Shown: positions 1-8,265, counted from the first letter of the stretch. The stretch: DNA of 55,916 nucleotides from Streptosporangiales bacterium (GCA_009379995.1 WHSR01000025.1:1-55916); one strand, 5' to 3'. A program made the numbers and translations. The notes: generated by a model not told the origin, from the sequence alone.

Positions 1-1
1 C

Positions 2-292
2 GTCCGCGCCCGGGACGCCACCTGCCGATTCCCCGGCTGCCGGCAGCCGGCCTGGCGCAGCGACCTCGACCACGTGATCCCCTACCCGCACGGCCCCACC
101 GCTGCGGAGAATCTGGGTCCGCTGTGCCGGCGGCATCATGATCTCAAGCAGCAACCCGGCTGGAACGTGCGGCGTGATCCAGACGGCAGCTACACCTGGA
201 CCAGCCCCACCGGCCACACCTACGTCACACCCCCACCCGACACCCACACCACCCCACCCGGACGACACGACGACCCAGACCAGGACCCCTGA
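2..292 (+). CDS. HNH endonuclease of the DUF222/13E12 type, 3' end only
   Basis: The reading frame is open from the left edge, so this is the C-terminal part of a longer gene that begins outside the window. It shows the zinc/HNH core: CRFPGC, then DLDHVIPYP with the catalytic-type His, then NLGPLCRRHHDLK with Cys and the closing His pair. These are the hallmarks of the HNH domain at the end of the large actinobacterial DUF222 proteins, which are abundant and often linked to mobile DNA. The tail after it is rich in Thr, Pro and Asp and looks disordered. The first GTG in frame, at 74, lies inside the HNH motif and is not a real start. Confidence 0.85.
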   Translation, partial: VRARDATCRFPGCRQPAWRSDLDHVIPYPHGPTAAENLGPLCRRHHDLKQQPGWNVRRDPDGSYTWTSPTGHTYVTPPPDTHTTPPGRHDDPDQDP

Positions 293-308
293 GTCGGCCT
301 CCGACTCG

Positions 309-1646
309 TCAGCGTTCGCGGCAGGCGGCCGCGAGAATCGCGCCGGCCACGTTGAGGAGGGCGGCCAGGAGGGCGGCTCGATTCCAGCCATGGATTAGAC
401 CGGCCTGGCCCGCACCGCCGCTGGCGACGACGGCCACGAGTAGGGCGATCCCGAGGGCCGATCCCAGGTAGCGAGCGGTGTTGTTCGCGCCGCCGCCCAG
501 GGCCATGCTCGCGCGTGGAACGGACTCGACCGCGAGCCGGGCGAGGGCGGCGTTGGCCGGGCCGCTGCCGATGCCGGCGAGGAGCAGGCCGGGTACGAGC
601 CGCCACCACGACGACTGGATCGCAAGGCCGGTGAGCGCCGCGGACCCGGACGCGCTGAGCAGCAGGCCGGCGATCAGGCGTCCGCGGGCGTCGACCCGGG
701 CGGGCAGGCGGTGTGCCTGCATGGCGACCAGCATGCTCGTCACCGACCAGACCGCCAGGATCCCGCCGGCGGCGGGCGCGCTGCGGTGAAGGCCCTGTTC
801 GATCAGCGTCGGCGCGTAGCTCATCAGGGCGACGGTCGCCAGGCCCGTGACGGCCGCACCGCCGATCGACACCAGGAACAGCGGCCGGCGCAGCAGACCG
901 AGGTCGAGCATCGGATCGGGCCGCACCACCTCGATCCAGGCGAAGGCCGCCAGCGCCGCGAGTCCGGCCGCGAGCAGGATCACTGTCGTCGGCGACGTCC
1001 AGCCCGAGCGGCCGGACGTCAGCCCGGCTGTCAGGCACGCCATGGCGATCAGCATGGTCAGCGCTCCGGGCGGATCGATTCGCCGTGGCCGGGCCTTGCC
1101 ACGTGACTCGGGCAGCAGCTTGTGGCCTGCGCCCGCGAGTACGGCCGCGCCCAGGGCCTCGAGCCCGTAGGCGCTACGCCATCCGAAGGCGGCGGCGAGC
1201 CCGGCGCCCAGGATCGGCCCGATAGCGATGCCGCCGGCCAACATGGCGCCCCAGATACCGGTCGCGTGAGCCCGCGACGGTCCCGGTGGAAAGGCATGGC
1301 CGATCAGGCCCAGGCCGGAGGCGACCACACCGGCGCCGGCGGCTCCCTGGAGAATGCGCGCCGCCACGAAGACGAGCATCGAGGGCGACGCGGCACCCAA
1401 GGCCGTGGACACCGCAAGGGCGACGCTCGAGATCACGAAGACCCGTCGGCGGCCGAAGGCGTCCGCGAGGGCGCCCGCCGTCAGCAGCGCGCCGGCCAGC
1501 CCAAGGCTCATACCGCCGAGCGCCCAGGTCTGCCACGCGATCGACGCATGAAAGGACCGAGCTGTCTCCGTCGCCGTCGTGATCACCGTGGTGAACACGA
1601 CCAGCACCAGCATGGTCGCCGCACCCACCGTCGATCGAATGCCCAT
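309..1646 (-). CDS. MFS drug-efflux-type transporter (DHA2-like)
   Basis: A 445-residue protein of hydrophobic segments with major-facilitator signatures: a motif-A loop GALADAFGRRR at about 58-68 and a motif-C-like GPILGAGL at about 143-150, typical of proton antiporters that export small molecules. About 12-14 membrane segments are expected in the cytoplasmic membrane. The gene diverges from an HxlR-family regulator at 1740, and the 93-bp space between them carries two related palindromes. The inference is regulated efflux of an electrophile or antibiotic-like compound. The substrate cannot be told from sequence. Confidence 0.85.
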   Translation of the reverse strand: MGIRSTVGAATMLVLVVFTTVITTATETARSFHASIAWQTWALGGMSLGLAGALLTAGALADAFGRRRVFVISSVALAVSTALGAASPSMLVFVAARILQGAAGAGVVASGLGLIGHAFPPGPSRAHATGIWGAMLAGGIAIGPILGAGLAAAFGWRSAYGLEALGAAVLAGAGHKLLPESRGKARPRRIDPPGALTMLIAMACLTAGLTSGRSGWTSPTTVILLAAGLAALAAFAWIEVVRPDPMLDLGLLRRPLFLVSIGGAAVTGLATVALMSYAPTLIEQGLHRSAPAAGGILAVWSVTSMLVAMQAHRLPARVDARGRLIAGLLLSASGSAALTGLAIQSSWWRLVPGLLLAGIGSGPANAALARLAVESVPRASMALGGGANNTARYLGSALGIALLVAVVASGGAGQAGLIHGWNRAALLAALLNVAGAILAAACRER

Positions 1647-1656
1647 GGCGGACTCC

Positions 1657-1719
1657 GGTTCAGTGAATGAACTAGAGGGTCTCGCCCAGGCTAGCAGAGC
1701 TAGGTTCGTTCAATGAACC
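1657..1719. promoter_or_regulatory. Divergent control region with two TTCAnTGAA palindromes
   Basis: Two near-identical dyads lie between the divergent MFS and hxlR-type genes: one at 1657-1673 with core TTCAGTGAA (1659-1667), and one at 1703-1719 with arms GGTTC/GAACC and core TTCAATGAA (1709-1717). They are 46 bp apart centre to centre. The first is next to the MFS start and the second lies about 20 bp before the regulator start. This is the expected layout for an HxlR autorepressor that also controls the pump. Binding itself is inferred. Confidence 0.5.
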
Positions 1720-1739
1720 GGTAGGGCTAGGATTGGGGC

Positions 1740-2294
1740 ATGCTCGGCAAGGACTACCCGGCTCAGGACTGCGCGCTCGCCCGAGCCCTCGAGGTGGTGG
1801 GCGAGCGTTGGACCCCGCTGATCCTGCGCGATGCCTTCTACGGCGTACGGAGGTTCAGTGATTTCGCCGCCCACCTGGACATCCCGCGTGCCGTGCTCTC
1901 GGAGCGCCTGCGCCACCTCGTCGAGGCCGGCGTGCTGGAGCGCCGGCCGGACCCCGAACGACCCGGCCGCGACGCCTACGAGCTGACCCCCTCCGGACGG
2001 GAGCTGTGGCCGGCGCTGCACGCCCTGATGCGGTGGGGGGTCCGCTTCCACGCCACGCCCGGGCGGACCCGGCGGTTCGTGCACGCCGCCTGCGACGTTG
2101 CCCTGGATGAGCGCGGTCTCTGTACGCGGTGCGGCGCGGCTCCGGCTCCCGAGGATGTCCTCACCTTCGGACCGGGGCGGAAGCCGCCGCGCGAAGACGC
2201 CGTCAGCGCCGCCCTGCAGGCACCACGTCGCCTGCTGCAGCCACTCGTCCTCGATCGGGATCCTGACGAGCAGAGTCGGACCGCGCCCCGGTGA
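1740..2294 (+). CDS. HxlR-family winged-helix transcriptional regulator
   Basis: Residues 10-100 form an HxlR domain: CALARALEVVGERWTPLILR, then RRFSDFAAHLDIPRAVLSER and a wing ending in YELTPSGREL. The starting Cys of the HxlR core (about residue 12) is the residue that senses thiol-reactive chemicals in relatives such as HypR. At 184 residues it is longer than the usual 110-150. The extra tail holds a Cys-rich stretch (AACDVALDERGLCTRCG) that could bind metal or act as a second redox sensor. It is divergently placed to the MFS gene, which it probably controls. Confidence 0.85.
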   Translation: MLGKDYPAQDCALARALEVVGERWTPLILRDAFYGVRRFSDFAAHLDIPRAVLSERLRHLVEAGVLERRPDPERPGRDAYELTPSGRELWPALHALMRWGVRFHATPGRTRRFVHAACDVALDERGLCTRCGAAPAPEDVLTFGPGRKPPREDAVSAALQAPRRLLQPLVLDRDPDEQSRTAPR

Positions 2295-2301
2295 GGCGAG
2301 G

Positions 2302-2403
2302 TCAGCGGTCCTGCAAGGCGATGCCCAGGGCCACGGCCAGCATCGGAGCGATCTCCACCAGTTGGCCGCCGTCGATGACGGCACCCTCAGCGACTCGTAC
2401 CCG
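2302..2403 (-). pseudogene. Possible remnant of a PilM-like C-terminus
   Basis: Read on the minus strand, this stretch gives VAEGAVIDGGQLVEIAPM and LAVALGIALQDR before a TGA, with G/C-ending codons like a real gene. The end is reminiscent of the last helix of PilM/actin-fold pilus proteins. It has no start codon or upstream body and begins beside a 20-bp perfect palindrome at 2420-2439, so it would be a leftover of a deleted gene. The family assignment is weak. Confidence 0.2.
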
Positions 2404-2419
2404 TCGGTGAGGCTGTGAA

Positions 2420-2439
2420 GACTCTTCCGCGGAAGAGTC
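2420..2439. repeat. Perfect 20-bp palindrome
   Basis: A perfect dyad of two 10-nt arms (GACTCTTCCG and its complement) with no loop, between hxlR (ends 2294) and the convergent methyltransferase gene (stop at 2459). It could serve as a terminator hairpin for both directions, although no T-run follows on either side, or as a binding site. Confidence 0.5.
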
Positions 2440-2458
2440 GCGCCCGGGCCGGGGCAGC

Positions 2459-3241
2459 TCAGAACCGGTAGCGGAGCAGTCGCACCATGTTCCGGGTCGC
2501 GGGGATTGTGTTCAGGAGACGGTAGGTCATCCGGTATCGCATGAGGGGGATCCGCTCGAAGTCTGATATAATGGGGACGTCATCGATGAGCGTGAGTCGT
2601 GGGTTCCAACGCTCGAGCTCGTCGGGGTCGCGAAGGGACCAGCCGAGCAGCTTCGACAGCTTGGTGACCCCGGGTGTCATCGCGTCGAAGAACAACTCGC
2701 TGTGCGGGAAACGGTCGACCAGCCGGCCGAACAACTGCTTGACGTCGGTTTCGGCCAGGTACATCAGGAGCCCTTCGGCGATCACCAGCACGAGCCGGTC
2801 CGTGGGGATCCCGTCCAGCCACCCTGGGTCGGTCACCGACGAGGCGATCATCTGGTAGCTGTCGCGTTCGGGGTAGACGCGCCTGCGCAGTTCGATGACC
2901 TCGGGGTAGTCGAGGTCGTACCAGCGAACGGCCTCCGGTGCGTCGATCCGGAAGGCGCGGCTGTCCAGCCCGCAGCCCAGGTGGAGCACGGTGGCGTCGG
3001 GATGTCGGTCGAGGAACTCCCGCGTCCAGTCGTCCAGCCGTTTGGCGCGGAGCAGCACAAAGAAGCGATCGCTTGCCCGCATTTTCAGCTTGCGGTGGTT
3101 GTGGTCGATCCGGCTGAGCACCTCGTCCGCCCAGGGGTCGCCGACGAGCGGGGCCTTCGAACGGTGGTCGAGCGCTCGGAAGTACAACGTGTACAGCAGG
3201 GTTTCCTTCGCCCCGGTAAGAGTGATCTTCGCGGTAGCCAC
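2459..3241 (-). CDS. TcmP/LCM-type S-adenosylmethionine methyltransferase
   Basis: A 260-residue protein of the leucine carboxyl methyltransferase fold (TcmP, PPM-like). The SAM-binding motif VLHLGCGLDSRAF is at 85-97, followed by the family-typical WYDLDYPEVIELRR and a post-motif VIAEGLLMYL. Family members O-methylate carboxyl groups of polyketides or unknown metabolites. The gene lies 3 nt downstream of a TetR-family regulator on the same strand, so the two form an operon and the regulator probably responds to the methylated compound or its precursor. The acceptor is unknown. Confidence 0.85.
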   Translation of the reverse strand: MATAKITLTGAKETLLYTLYFRALDHRSKAPLVGDPWADEVLSRIDHNHRKLKMRASDRFFVLLRAKRLDDWTREFLDRHPDATVLHLGCGLDSRAFRIDAPEAVRWYDLDYPEVIELRRRVYPERDSYQMIASSVTDPGWLDGIPTDRLVLVIAEGLLMYLAETDVKQLFGRLVDRFPHSELFFDAMTPGVTKLSKLLGWSLRDPDELERWNPRLTLIDDVPIISDFERIPLMRYRMTYRLLNTIPATRNMVRLLRYRF

Positions 3242-3244
3242 CCA

Positions 3245-3910
3245 TTACTCCGGTCTCGTGGTCGTCTGCTCGTATCGGTCGAGCCCTGCACCGATGCGGG
3301 CCTCGAGTTCCTCATCGATCAACCGCTCGGCGGCGAGGAACAGCCGGGCCCGGCCGATCCGTGCCACCGTCGAGGGATCGCGTTCGTCCGTGCCCAGGCG
3401 GCGGTACACGTGCCGGGCGAGGATGGCGAGCCCGAGTTGCATCGCCGTGTGTACGGCGACGATGGCCGGGACGTCTTCGCTCTCGGGCAGCGCAGGCCCC
3501 AGCTCACCGCTCGTCAGAACTCCGCGATACAGCGCGGCCAGATCGTCAAACCACCGCGACGCGGTCGGCGCGTCGCTGACCATTGCCATCGCGATGTAGG
3601 GCACCAACGGCGTGACGGCCTGGTGGGTGTCGGCCATGAAGGCGCCGTCGGTCACCGCGCCACTCCCGATGCCCCGGTCTTTGACGTCCCGCAGCACCGC
3701 GAACACGTACGCATCGCACTCGTCGCGCAACGCCTGCTTGGACGGGAAGTGGTGTTGAACCAGCCCCGGCGACACCCCGGCCTGCTGGGCGATCCCACGG
3801 ACGGTCGCGCCCTTGAAGCCGTGTGCAGCGAACTGCCGCAGAGCGGCGTCCCGGATCCGCGCCCGCGGGCCGGGGTCCGTCCACCGCTGGTCCGCTCCCG
3901 TCTCCCTCAC
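3245..3910 (-). CDS. TetR-family transcriptional regulator
   Basis: The N-terminal helix-turn-helix reads AALRQFAAHGFKGATVRGIA then QQAGVSPGLVQHHFPSKQAL, classic TetR. The C-terminal domain is ligand-binding and not assignable. I take the GTG at 3910 as the start because GGAGG sits 5 nt before it (3916-3920). A TTG at 3922 would extend the protein by four residues but has no such site. The gene precedes the methyltransferase gene by 3 nt. Two AATAC-N4-GTATT/C dyads lie just upstream and probably form its own operators. Confidence 0.88.
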   Translation of the reverse strand: MRETGADQRWTDPGPRARIRDAALRQFAAHGFKGATVRGIAQQAGVSPGLVQHHFPSKQALRDECDAYVFAVLRDVKDRGIGSGAVTDGAFMADTHQAVTPLVPYIAMAMVSDAPTASRWFDDLAALYRGVLTSGELGPALPESEDVPAIVAVHTAMQLGLAILARHVYRRLGTDERDPSTVARIGRARLFLAAERLIDEELEARIGAGLDRYEQTTTRPE

Positions 3911-3920
3911 GCCAACCTCC

Positions 3921-3959
3921 AATACAAACGTATTGCCCTACTCACAATACATCTGTATC
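3921..3959. promoter_or_regulatory. Tandem operator candidates AATAC-N4-GTAT(T/C)
   Basis: Two copies of the same dyad: 3921-3934 (AATAC, 4 nt, GTATT) and 3946-3959 (AATAC, 4 nt, GTATC), spaced 25 bp centre to centre, immediately upstream of the TetR start. The AT-rich palindromes stand out in this GC-rich DNA and match the usual picture of TetR autoregulation. Confidence 0.55.
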
Positions 3960-3972
3960 GGAGACCGCGCCA

Positions 3973-4000
3973 AGCGGGTCAGCGGGTCAGCGGGTCAGCG
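3973..4000. repeat. Short tandem repeat, 8 bp x 3.5
   Basis: The unit AGCGGGTC is repeated at 3973, 3981 and 3989 with a partial fourth unit, between the TetR control region and the 3' end of mutY. Its perfect repetition suggests replication slippage. No function is evident. Confidence 0.7.
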
Positions 4001-4008
4001 GTCGGTGG

Positions 4009-4950
4009 TCAGCGTGGTAGCGCGTAGCGGCCGTCGGGGAGCGGCTCGACCAGGCCGTCGGCGACGAGACCGTCCAGGGCCCGGGCACGCTGCACCGGTT
4101 CGTCCCACGCCGCCGCCAGTTGCTCGGGCGGTACGGGTCCGGCCGCGTCGCGGAGCACGGCGAGCAGCCGCCCGCGGGCCTGCCGGTCGGTGCCGTTGTA
4201 GCCCTGGCCGCGTCGCTGCGGGCCGTCGTGCGCCGGCCTGCCGGCCAGCCGCCAGGCGCAGCCGGAGGTCACCGGGCAGTCAGTGCAGCGGGGCGAGCGC
4301 GCCGTACACACCAGCGCGCCCAGCTCCATGATCGCCACCGACCAGCGCGCCGCAGTCGGTGGGTCGGCCGGGAGCAGGGACTCCGCGAGCCGCCGCTCGG
4401 CGGCGGTCTGCGCGCGGGGCGGATGCTCGACTCCGTCCACCAGGCGGGCCAGTACCCGGCGCACGTTGGTGTCGAGCACCGCGTGACGCTGCCGGAACGC
4501 GAACGCCGCCACCGCTGCCGCCGTGTAGTCGCCCACGCCGGGGAGCGCGCGCAGCTCGTCGTGGGCGGACGGAACCTCACCGCCGTGCCGCTCCGCGATC
4601 GCCCGGGCGCTCGCGTGCAGCCGCAGGGCCCGGCGCGGGTACCCGAGGTTGCCCCACTGCCGTACCGCCTCGCCCGGCGGCTCCGCGGCCAGGTCCGCGG
4701 GGTTCGGCCAGCGGGCCAGCCACGCTCGGTAGGCCGGCAGCACGCGGGCGACAGGCGTCTGCTGCAGCATGAACTCGCTGACCATCACCGCCCACGGCGA
4801 TGCGTCGGCACGGCGCCAAGGCAGGTCGCGGGCGTTGGTCCCGTACCAGCCGAGCACGGTACGGGCGAGCGCGTCGCTGGCGGTCTGGGATGCGTCGGTT
4901 TGCACCCAGTTCGTCGGGTTCGTGGCCCCTGTTGGCGGAAGGACCGGCAT
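4009..4950 (-). CDS. mutY: A/G-specific adenine DNA glycosylase
   Basis: MutY removes adenine mispaired with 8-oxoguanine. The protein (313 residues) shows the catalytic Glu in VSEFMLQQTP (E59), the helix-hairpin-helix LPGVGDYTA (136-144) with the catalytic Asp in VLDTNVRR (D160), and the [4Fe-4S] loop C-X6-C-X2-C-X5-C (Cys 215, 222, 225, 231). The C-terminal NUDIX-like 8-oxoG reader of E. coli MutY is absent. In its place is a short winged-helix-like tail, the usual compact actinobacterial form. ATG start at 4950. Confidence 0.93.
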   Translation of the reverse strand: MPVLPPTGATNPTNWVQTDASQTASDALARTVLGWYGTNARDLPWRRADASPWAVMVSEFMLQQTPVARVLPAYRAWLARWPNPADLAAEPPGEAVRQWGNLGYPRRALRLHASARAIAERHGGEVPSAHDELRALPGVGDYTAAAVAAFAFRQRHAVLDTNVRRVLARLVDGVEHPPRAQTAAERRLAESLLPADPPTAARWSVAIMELGALVCTARSPRCTDCPVTSGCAWRLAGRPAHDGPQRRGQGYNGTDRQARGRLLAVLRDAAGPVPPEQLAAAWDEPVQRARALDGLVADGLVEPLPDGRYALPR

Positions 4951-4961
4951 ACTTCACTACT

Positions 4962-5591
4962 ATGGACCCCGAGACGGAGCGGCGACCGAGGGGTCGGCTA
5001 CCCGCCGACGCGTACTGGCGGCGACGTGTGCTCGCTCTTGTCGGTCTGCTCGTCGCGGTGGGTGGGGTCGCCTGGGTGGCGTCGGGGTTCGGCGGGGAGC
5101 AGCAGGCGAACTCGGTCGGCAGCAGATCGACGGCGGCCGGCGTGCCGGCACCCCAGCCGACCGTCACCGTTACCGTCACCGTGACGCCGAACGGGTCCCT
5201 CGCGGGTTTCTGCGCCGACGACGACATCGAGGTGAAGCTGCTCGCCGACCAGGAGACGTATCAGGCGGGTACGGATCCCGCCTTCACCATCTTCGTGGTC
5301 AACACCGGCGACGCCCCGTGCAAGCGGGACGTGGGACCCAAGGCGCTGGGGCTCCAGGTGCTCTCCGGCGGCCAGGTGGTCTGGGATTCCGACCATTGCG
5401 CCGACTCCAACCGTGCGGATGTCCGCCGGCTGCGGCCGGGTGAGGAGTACCGCAACAGCGTGAACTGGGACCGGACCGGATCCCAGCCGGGATGCGCGGG
5501 CGAGCGTGCCGAGGTCGGCCCCGGTACGTACCAGCTCGTCGGCCGGGCCGGCGGGGCCGTCAGCAAGGAGCTGACCTTCTACCTTGAGTGA
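4962..5591 (+). CDS. Membrane-anchored exported protein of unknown function
   Basis: A 209-residue protein with an N-terminal cytoplasmic stretch, one membrane anchor at about 24-43 (VLALVGLLVAVGGVAWVASG), a Pro/Thr/Val linker with a TVTVTVTV run, then an extracellular domain. That domain has four Cys (in AGFCADDD, DAPCKRD, DHCADS and PGCAGE) that could form two disulfides. Its pattern (Y-X-A-G, then FTIFVVNTGD) recalls BsuPI/DUF4232-like immunoglobulin folds. ATG at 4962 is divergent from mutY with only 11 bp between the starts. An upstream in-frame extension to 4800 lies inside mutY and is unlikely. I do not recognise the family with certainty. Confidence 0.75.
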   Translation: MDPETERRPRGRLPADAYWRRRVLALVGLLVAVGGVAWVASGFGGEQQANSVGSRSTAAGVPAPQPTVTVTVTVTPNGSLAGFCADDDIEVKLLADQETYQAGTDPAFTIFVVNTGDAPCKRDVGPKALGLQVLSGGQVVWDSDHCADSNRADVRRLRPGEEYRNSVNWDRTGSQPGCAGERAEVGPGTYQLVGRAGGAVSKELTFYLE

Positions 5592-5606
5592 TTTCCGCCG
5601 AGACCC

Positions 5607-5673
5607 CCGCCGAGATCTATGTTGTGGGGGTCGTTTTGTCCGTTTCGGGCCACCACAACATAGATCTCGGCGG
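5607..5673 (+). repeat. Hairpin repeat family, copy 1
   Basis: A 21-bp perfect stem (CCGCCGAGATCTATGTTGTG plus G at 5607-5627; complement at 5653-5673) encloses a loop with the conserved GTTTTGTCCGTTT (5633-5645). It begins 15 nt after the stop of the + strand gene and ends 5 nt before the stop of disA, so it occupies nearly all of this convergent gap. Just upstream, 5595-5603 duplicates the first bases of the arm (CCGCCGAGA). The same element recurs at 48431 and 51842 in the same orientation. It could act as a two-way terminator, but no U-tract is present. Confidence 0.85.
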
Positions 5674-5678
5674 AGGGG

Positions 5679-6767
5679 TTATACGTAGCGCTCCAGGATC
5701 GAGGACTCGGCCAGGCGGGACAATCCCTCACGAACGCTGCGGGCGCGGGACTCGCCGACGCCGCCGACGGCCTGGAGGTCGTCGATGGTGGCCGCGAGCA
5801 GCTTCTGCAGCCCGCCGAAGTGCTCGACCAGCCGCTCCACCACGTGCGTCGGCAGCCGGGGTACCTTGGCGAGGAGCCGGTAGCCGCGGGGGCTCAGCGG
5901 CGCGTCGAGCGCGTCGCCGCCGGGATGGCCGAGCACGTCGGCCACTGTCGACAGGTCGAGCAGCTCGTTCGCGGAGAGCCGGTCCAGGTCGTGCAGCACG
6001 CTCTGCACCGCACGGTCGCGCCGGCCGACCCGGTGCGGCAGGTAGTCCCGGACGATCAGCTCGCGGTCGGTGTCCACCCCGGCGACCAGCTCGTCGAGCT
6101 GCAGCGCGAGCAGCCTGCCGTCGGTGCCGAGCTCGACGACGTAGCCCTCGATCTCGTTGGCGATGCGGCGCACCATCTCCAGGCGCTGCACCACGGCGCT
6201 CACGTCCCGCACCGTCACCAGGTCCTCGATCTCGAGCGCCGACAGTGTGCCGGACACCTCGTCGAGCCGCAGCTTGTAGCGCTCCAGCGTGGCCAGCGCC
6301 TGGTTGGCCCGGGACAGGATGGCCGCCGAGTCCTCGAGTACGTACCGGCTGCCGTTCAGGTACAGCGCGATGATGCGCATCGACTGGCTCACCGAGATGA
6401 CCGGGTAGCCGGTCTGCTTCGCCACCCGCTCCGCCGTCCGGTGACGGGTGCCGGACTCGTCGGTCGGCAGGGTGGGATCGGGCACCAGATGGGCGGCCGC
6501 ACGCACGACCCTGGTGTAGCTGCTGTCGAGCACTATCGCGCCGTCCATTTTCGCCAGCTCGCGCAGGCGCGTCGCGGAGAACTCCACGTCCAGCTCGAAG
6601 CCTCCGGTGCATAGGTCGGCAACGGCCTTGTCGTAGCCGAGCACGACGAGGCCGCCGGTTCGCCCGCGGAGAATCCGCTCCAGGCCGTCCCTTAGCGCCG
6701 TCCCCGGGGCGAGCGCGGCGAGGGTGGCACGGAGCCGCTCGTCTTGGGCCTTGTCGTTCCCTGGCAC
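5679..6767 (-). CDS. disA: DNA integrity scanning protein, diadenylate cyclase
   Basis: DisA makes c-di-AMP from two ATP and scans DNA for branched structures. From the GTG at 6767 the protein has 362 residues: an N-terminal DAC domain with the DGA motif (MDGAIVLD, about 75-77) and RHRTAE (about 108-113), a central helical spine, and a C-terminal helix-hairpin-helix region ([15 protein letters not shown]). I prefer the GTG at 6767, with GGGGG just upstream, over an ATG at 6797 that adds ten unconserved residues. It follows radA on the same strand; RadA is known to modulate DisA activity in other bacteria. The hairpin copy 1 lies directly after its stop. Confidence 0.93.
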   Translation of the reverse strand: MPGNDKAQDERLRATLAALAPGTALRDGLERILRGRTGGLVVLGYDKAVADLCTGGFELDVEFSATRLRELAKMDGAIVLDSSYTRVVRAAAHLVPDPTLPTDESGTRHRTAERVAKQTGYPVISVSQSMRIIALYLNGSRYVLEDSAAILSRANQALATLERYKLRLDEVSGTLSALEIEDLVTVRDVSAVVQRLEMVRRIANEIEGYVVELGTDGRLLALQLDELVAGVDTDRELIVRDYLPHRVGRRDRAVQSVLHDLDRLSANELLDLSTVADVLGHPGGDALDAPLSPRGYRLLAKVPRLPTHVVERLVEHFGGLQKLLAATIDDLQAVGGVGESRARSVREGLSRLAESSILERYV

Positions 6768-6863
6768 CTGACCCCCGGTGAAGGATGAACAGCGCACAGT
6801 CTAACGGGGTCCTTTTTCGCCCTACGAACACGACATTAGCGAGCGATACCCCGTGCGGGCGCC

Positions 6864-6878
6864 GGAACGCGAGCGTTC
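6864..6878 (-). terminator. Hairpin between radA and disA
   Basis: The stem GAACGC/GCGTTC around a 2-nt loop (6865-6878), extendable with CCGG arms across a bulge, lies just after the radA stop (6886). No U-run follows, so it may only attenuate read-through into disA. Confidence 0.3.
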
Positions 6879-6885
6879 GCCGGCC

Positions 6886-8265
6886 TCAGCCGGTCGTCCC
6901 GGCCAGCGCGTGGCCCAGGGCGGCGTGCACGTCGGCGACCTGGACGACGTCCATGCCCTCCGGGATCTGCCCCGGATCCGGGGGAACCAGCGCACGGGTG
7001 AAGCCGAGCCGAGCGGCCTCGACCAGCCGGCGCTCCACGCCGCTCACCCGGCGTATCTCGCCGGCCAGCCCGACCTCGCCGATGGCGACGAGGTTGGGCG
7101 GAAGCGGACGGTCGCCCGTCGCGCTCGCAACCGCCAGTGCGACGGCAAGGTCGACCGACGGTTCGCCGAGCCGTACCCCGCCAACGGTGGCGGCGTAGAC
7201 GTCACGGGAGCCGAGCTTCACCCCTCCGCGCCGCTCCAGTACGGCGAGAACCATGGCGACCCTCGATGTGTCCAGGCCTGAGGTGGCGCGTCGCGGGTTG
7301 TCCCGCCCGCACCCCGCCACCAGCGCCTGGACCTCGGAGACCAGCGGGCGCCTGCCTTCGACCGTCACCGTGACGCAGGTGCCCGAGACGGGTACCGCGT
7401 GCCGGGAGAGAAACAGGCCGCTGGGGTCGGGCAGGCCGATGATCCCCATGTCGTTCAGCTCGAAGCAGCCGATCTCGTCGGTCGGCCCGAAGCGGTTCTT
7501 CACCGCCCGCACCATGCGGAGCCGAGCATGGCGGTCCCCCTCGAAGTGGAGCACCACGTCGACGAGGTGCTCCAGGGCGCGCGGCCCGGCGACGGCGCCG
7601 TCCTTGGTCACGTGCCCGACGAGCACGGTGGTGAGCTCCCGGTCCTTTGCCACCCGTATGAGCGCCCCGGCGACCTCCCGGACCTGGGTGATGCCGCCCG
7701 GCACACCTTCGACGTCGACGGAGGCGATGGACTGCACGGAGTCCACGACCAGCAACCCGGGATCTACCGCCTCGATCTGCCCGACGATCGCGGACAGCTC
7801 GGTCTCCGCGGCGAGGTACAGCCCTGGGTGGACGGCGCCGATCCGGTCGGCCCGCAGCCGTACCTGGGCGGCCGACTCCTCACCGGTCACGTACAACGCG
7901 CGCCGGCGGTCCGAGCACAGCGCGGCGGCCTCGAGCAACAGCGTCGACTTGCCGACCCCGGGCTCGCCGGCGACCAGCATCACCGCGCCCGGCACCATCC
8001 CGCCGCCGAGCACCCGGTCGAGCTCGTCCAGCCCGGTCGGCCGGGACTGAGCGGACGCGACCTCGACGTCTCCGATCGGTCGGGCCGGCGCGCTCACCGG
8101 GCCGGCCGCCACTGCGCGCGGCGCGGTCGCCGGGCCGGCCCCGCCGGCCTCCTCGACGGTGCCCCAGGCCCCGCACTCCCCGCAGCGGCCGACCCACCTG
8201 GTGGTCCGCCAGCCGCAATCGGCGCAGCAGTACGTCACCCCTCGCTTGACCGAAGACCTAGCCAT
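6886..8265 (-). CDS. radA: DNA repair protein RadA/Sms
   Basis: RadA is a DnaB-like ATPase that drives branch migration in recombination. The 459-residue protein carries the N-terminal four-Cys zinc finger (CADC at 14-17, CGEC at 28-31), a Walker A GEPGVGKST, the RadA-specific KNRFG motif (VRAVKNRFGPTDEIG), and a C-terminal Lon-protease-like domain (ATVGGVRLGEPSVDLAVALA). Length and order are standard. It is upstream of disA on the same strand with an 88-118 bp gap, depending on the disA start. Confidence 0.95.
   Translation of the reverse strand: MARSSVKRGVTYCCADCGWRTTRWVGRCGECGAWGTVEEAGGAGPATAPRAVAAGPVSAPARPIGDVEVASAQSRPTGLDELDRVLGGGMVPGAVMLVAGEPGVGKSTLLLEAAALCSDRRRALYVTGEESAAQVRLRADRIGAVHPGLYLAAETELSAIVGQIEAVDPGLLVVDSVQSIASVDVEGVPGGITQVREVAGALIRVAKDRELTTVLVGHVTKDGAVAGPRALEHLVDVVLHFEGDRHARLRMVRAVKNRFGPTDEIGCFELNDMGIIGLPDPSGLFLSRHAVPVSGTCVTVTVEGRRPLVSEVQALVAGCGRDNPRRATSGLDTSRVAMVLAVLERRGGVKLGSRDVYAATVGGVRLGEPSVDLAVALAVASATGDRPLPPNLVAIGEVGLAGEIRRVSGVERRLVEAARLGFTRALVPPDPGQIPEGMDVVQVADVHAALGHALAGTTG

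Noticed and set aside
5588..6373. Plus-strand frame over disA reading through hairpin copy 1
   Set aside because: Arg/Pro/Ala-rich shadow of disA without a ribosome site; it begins inside the repeat.
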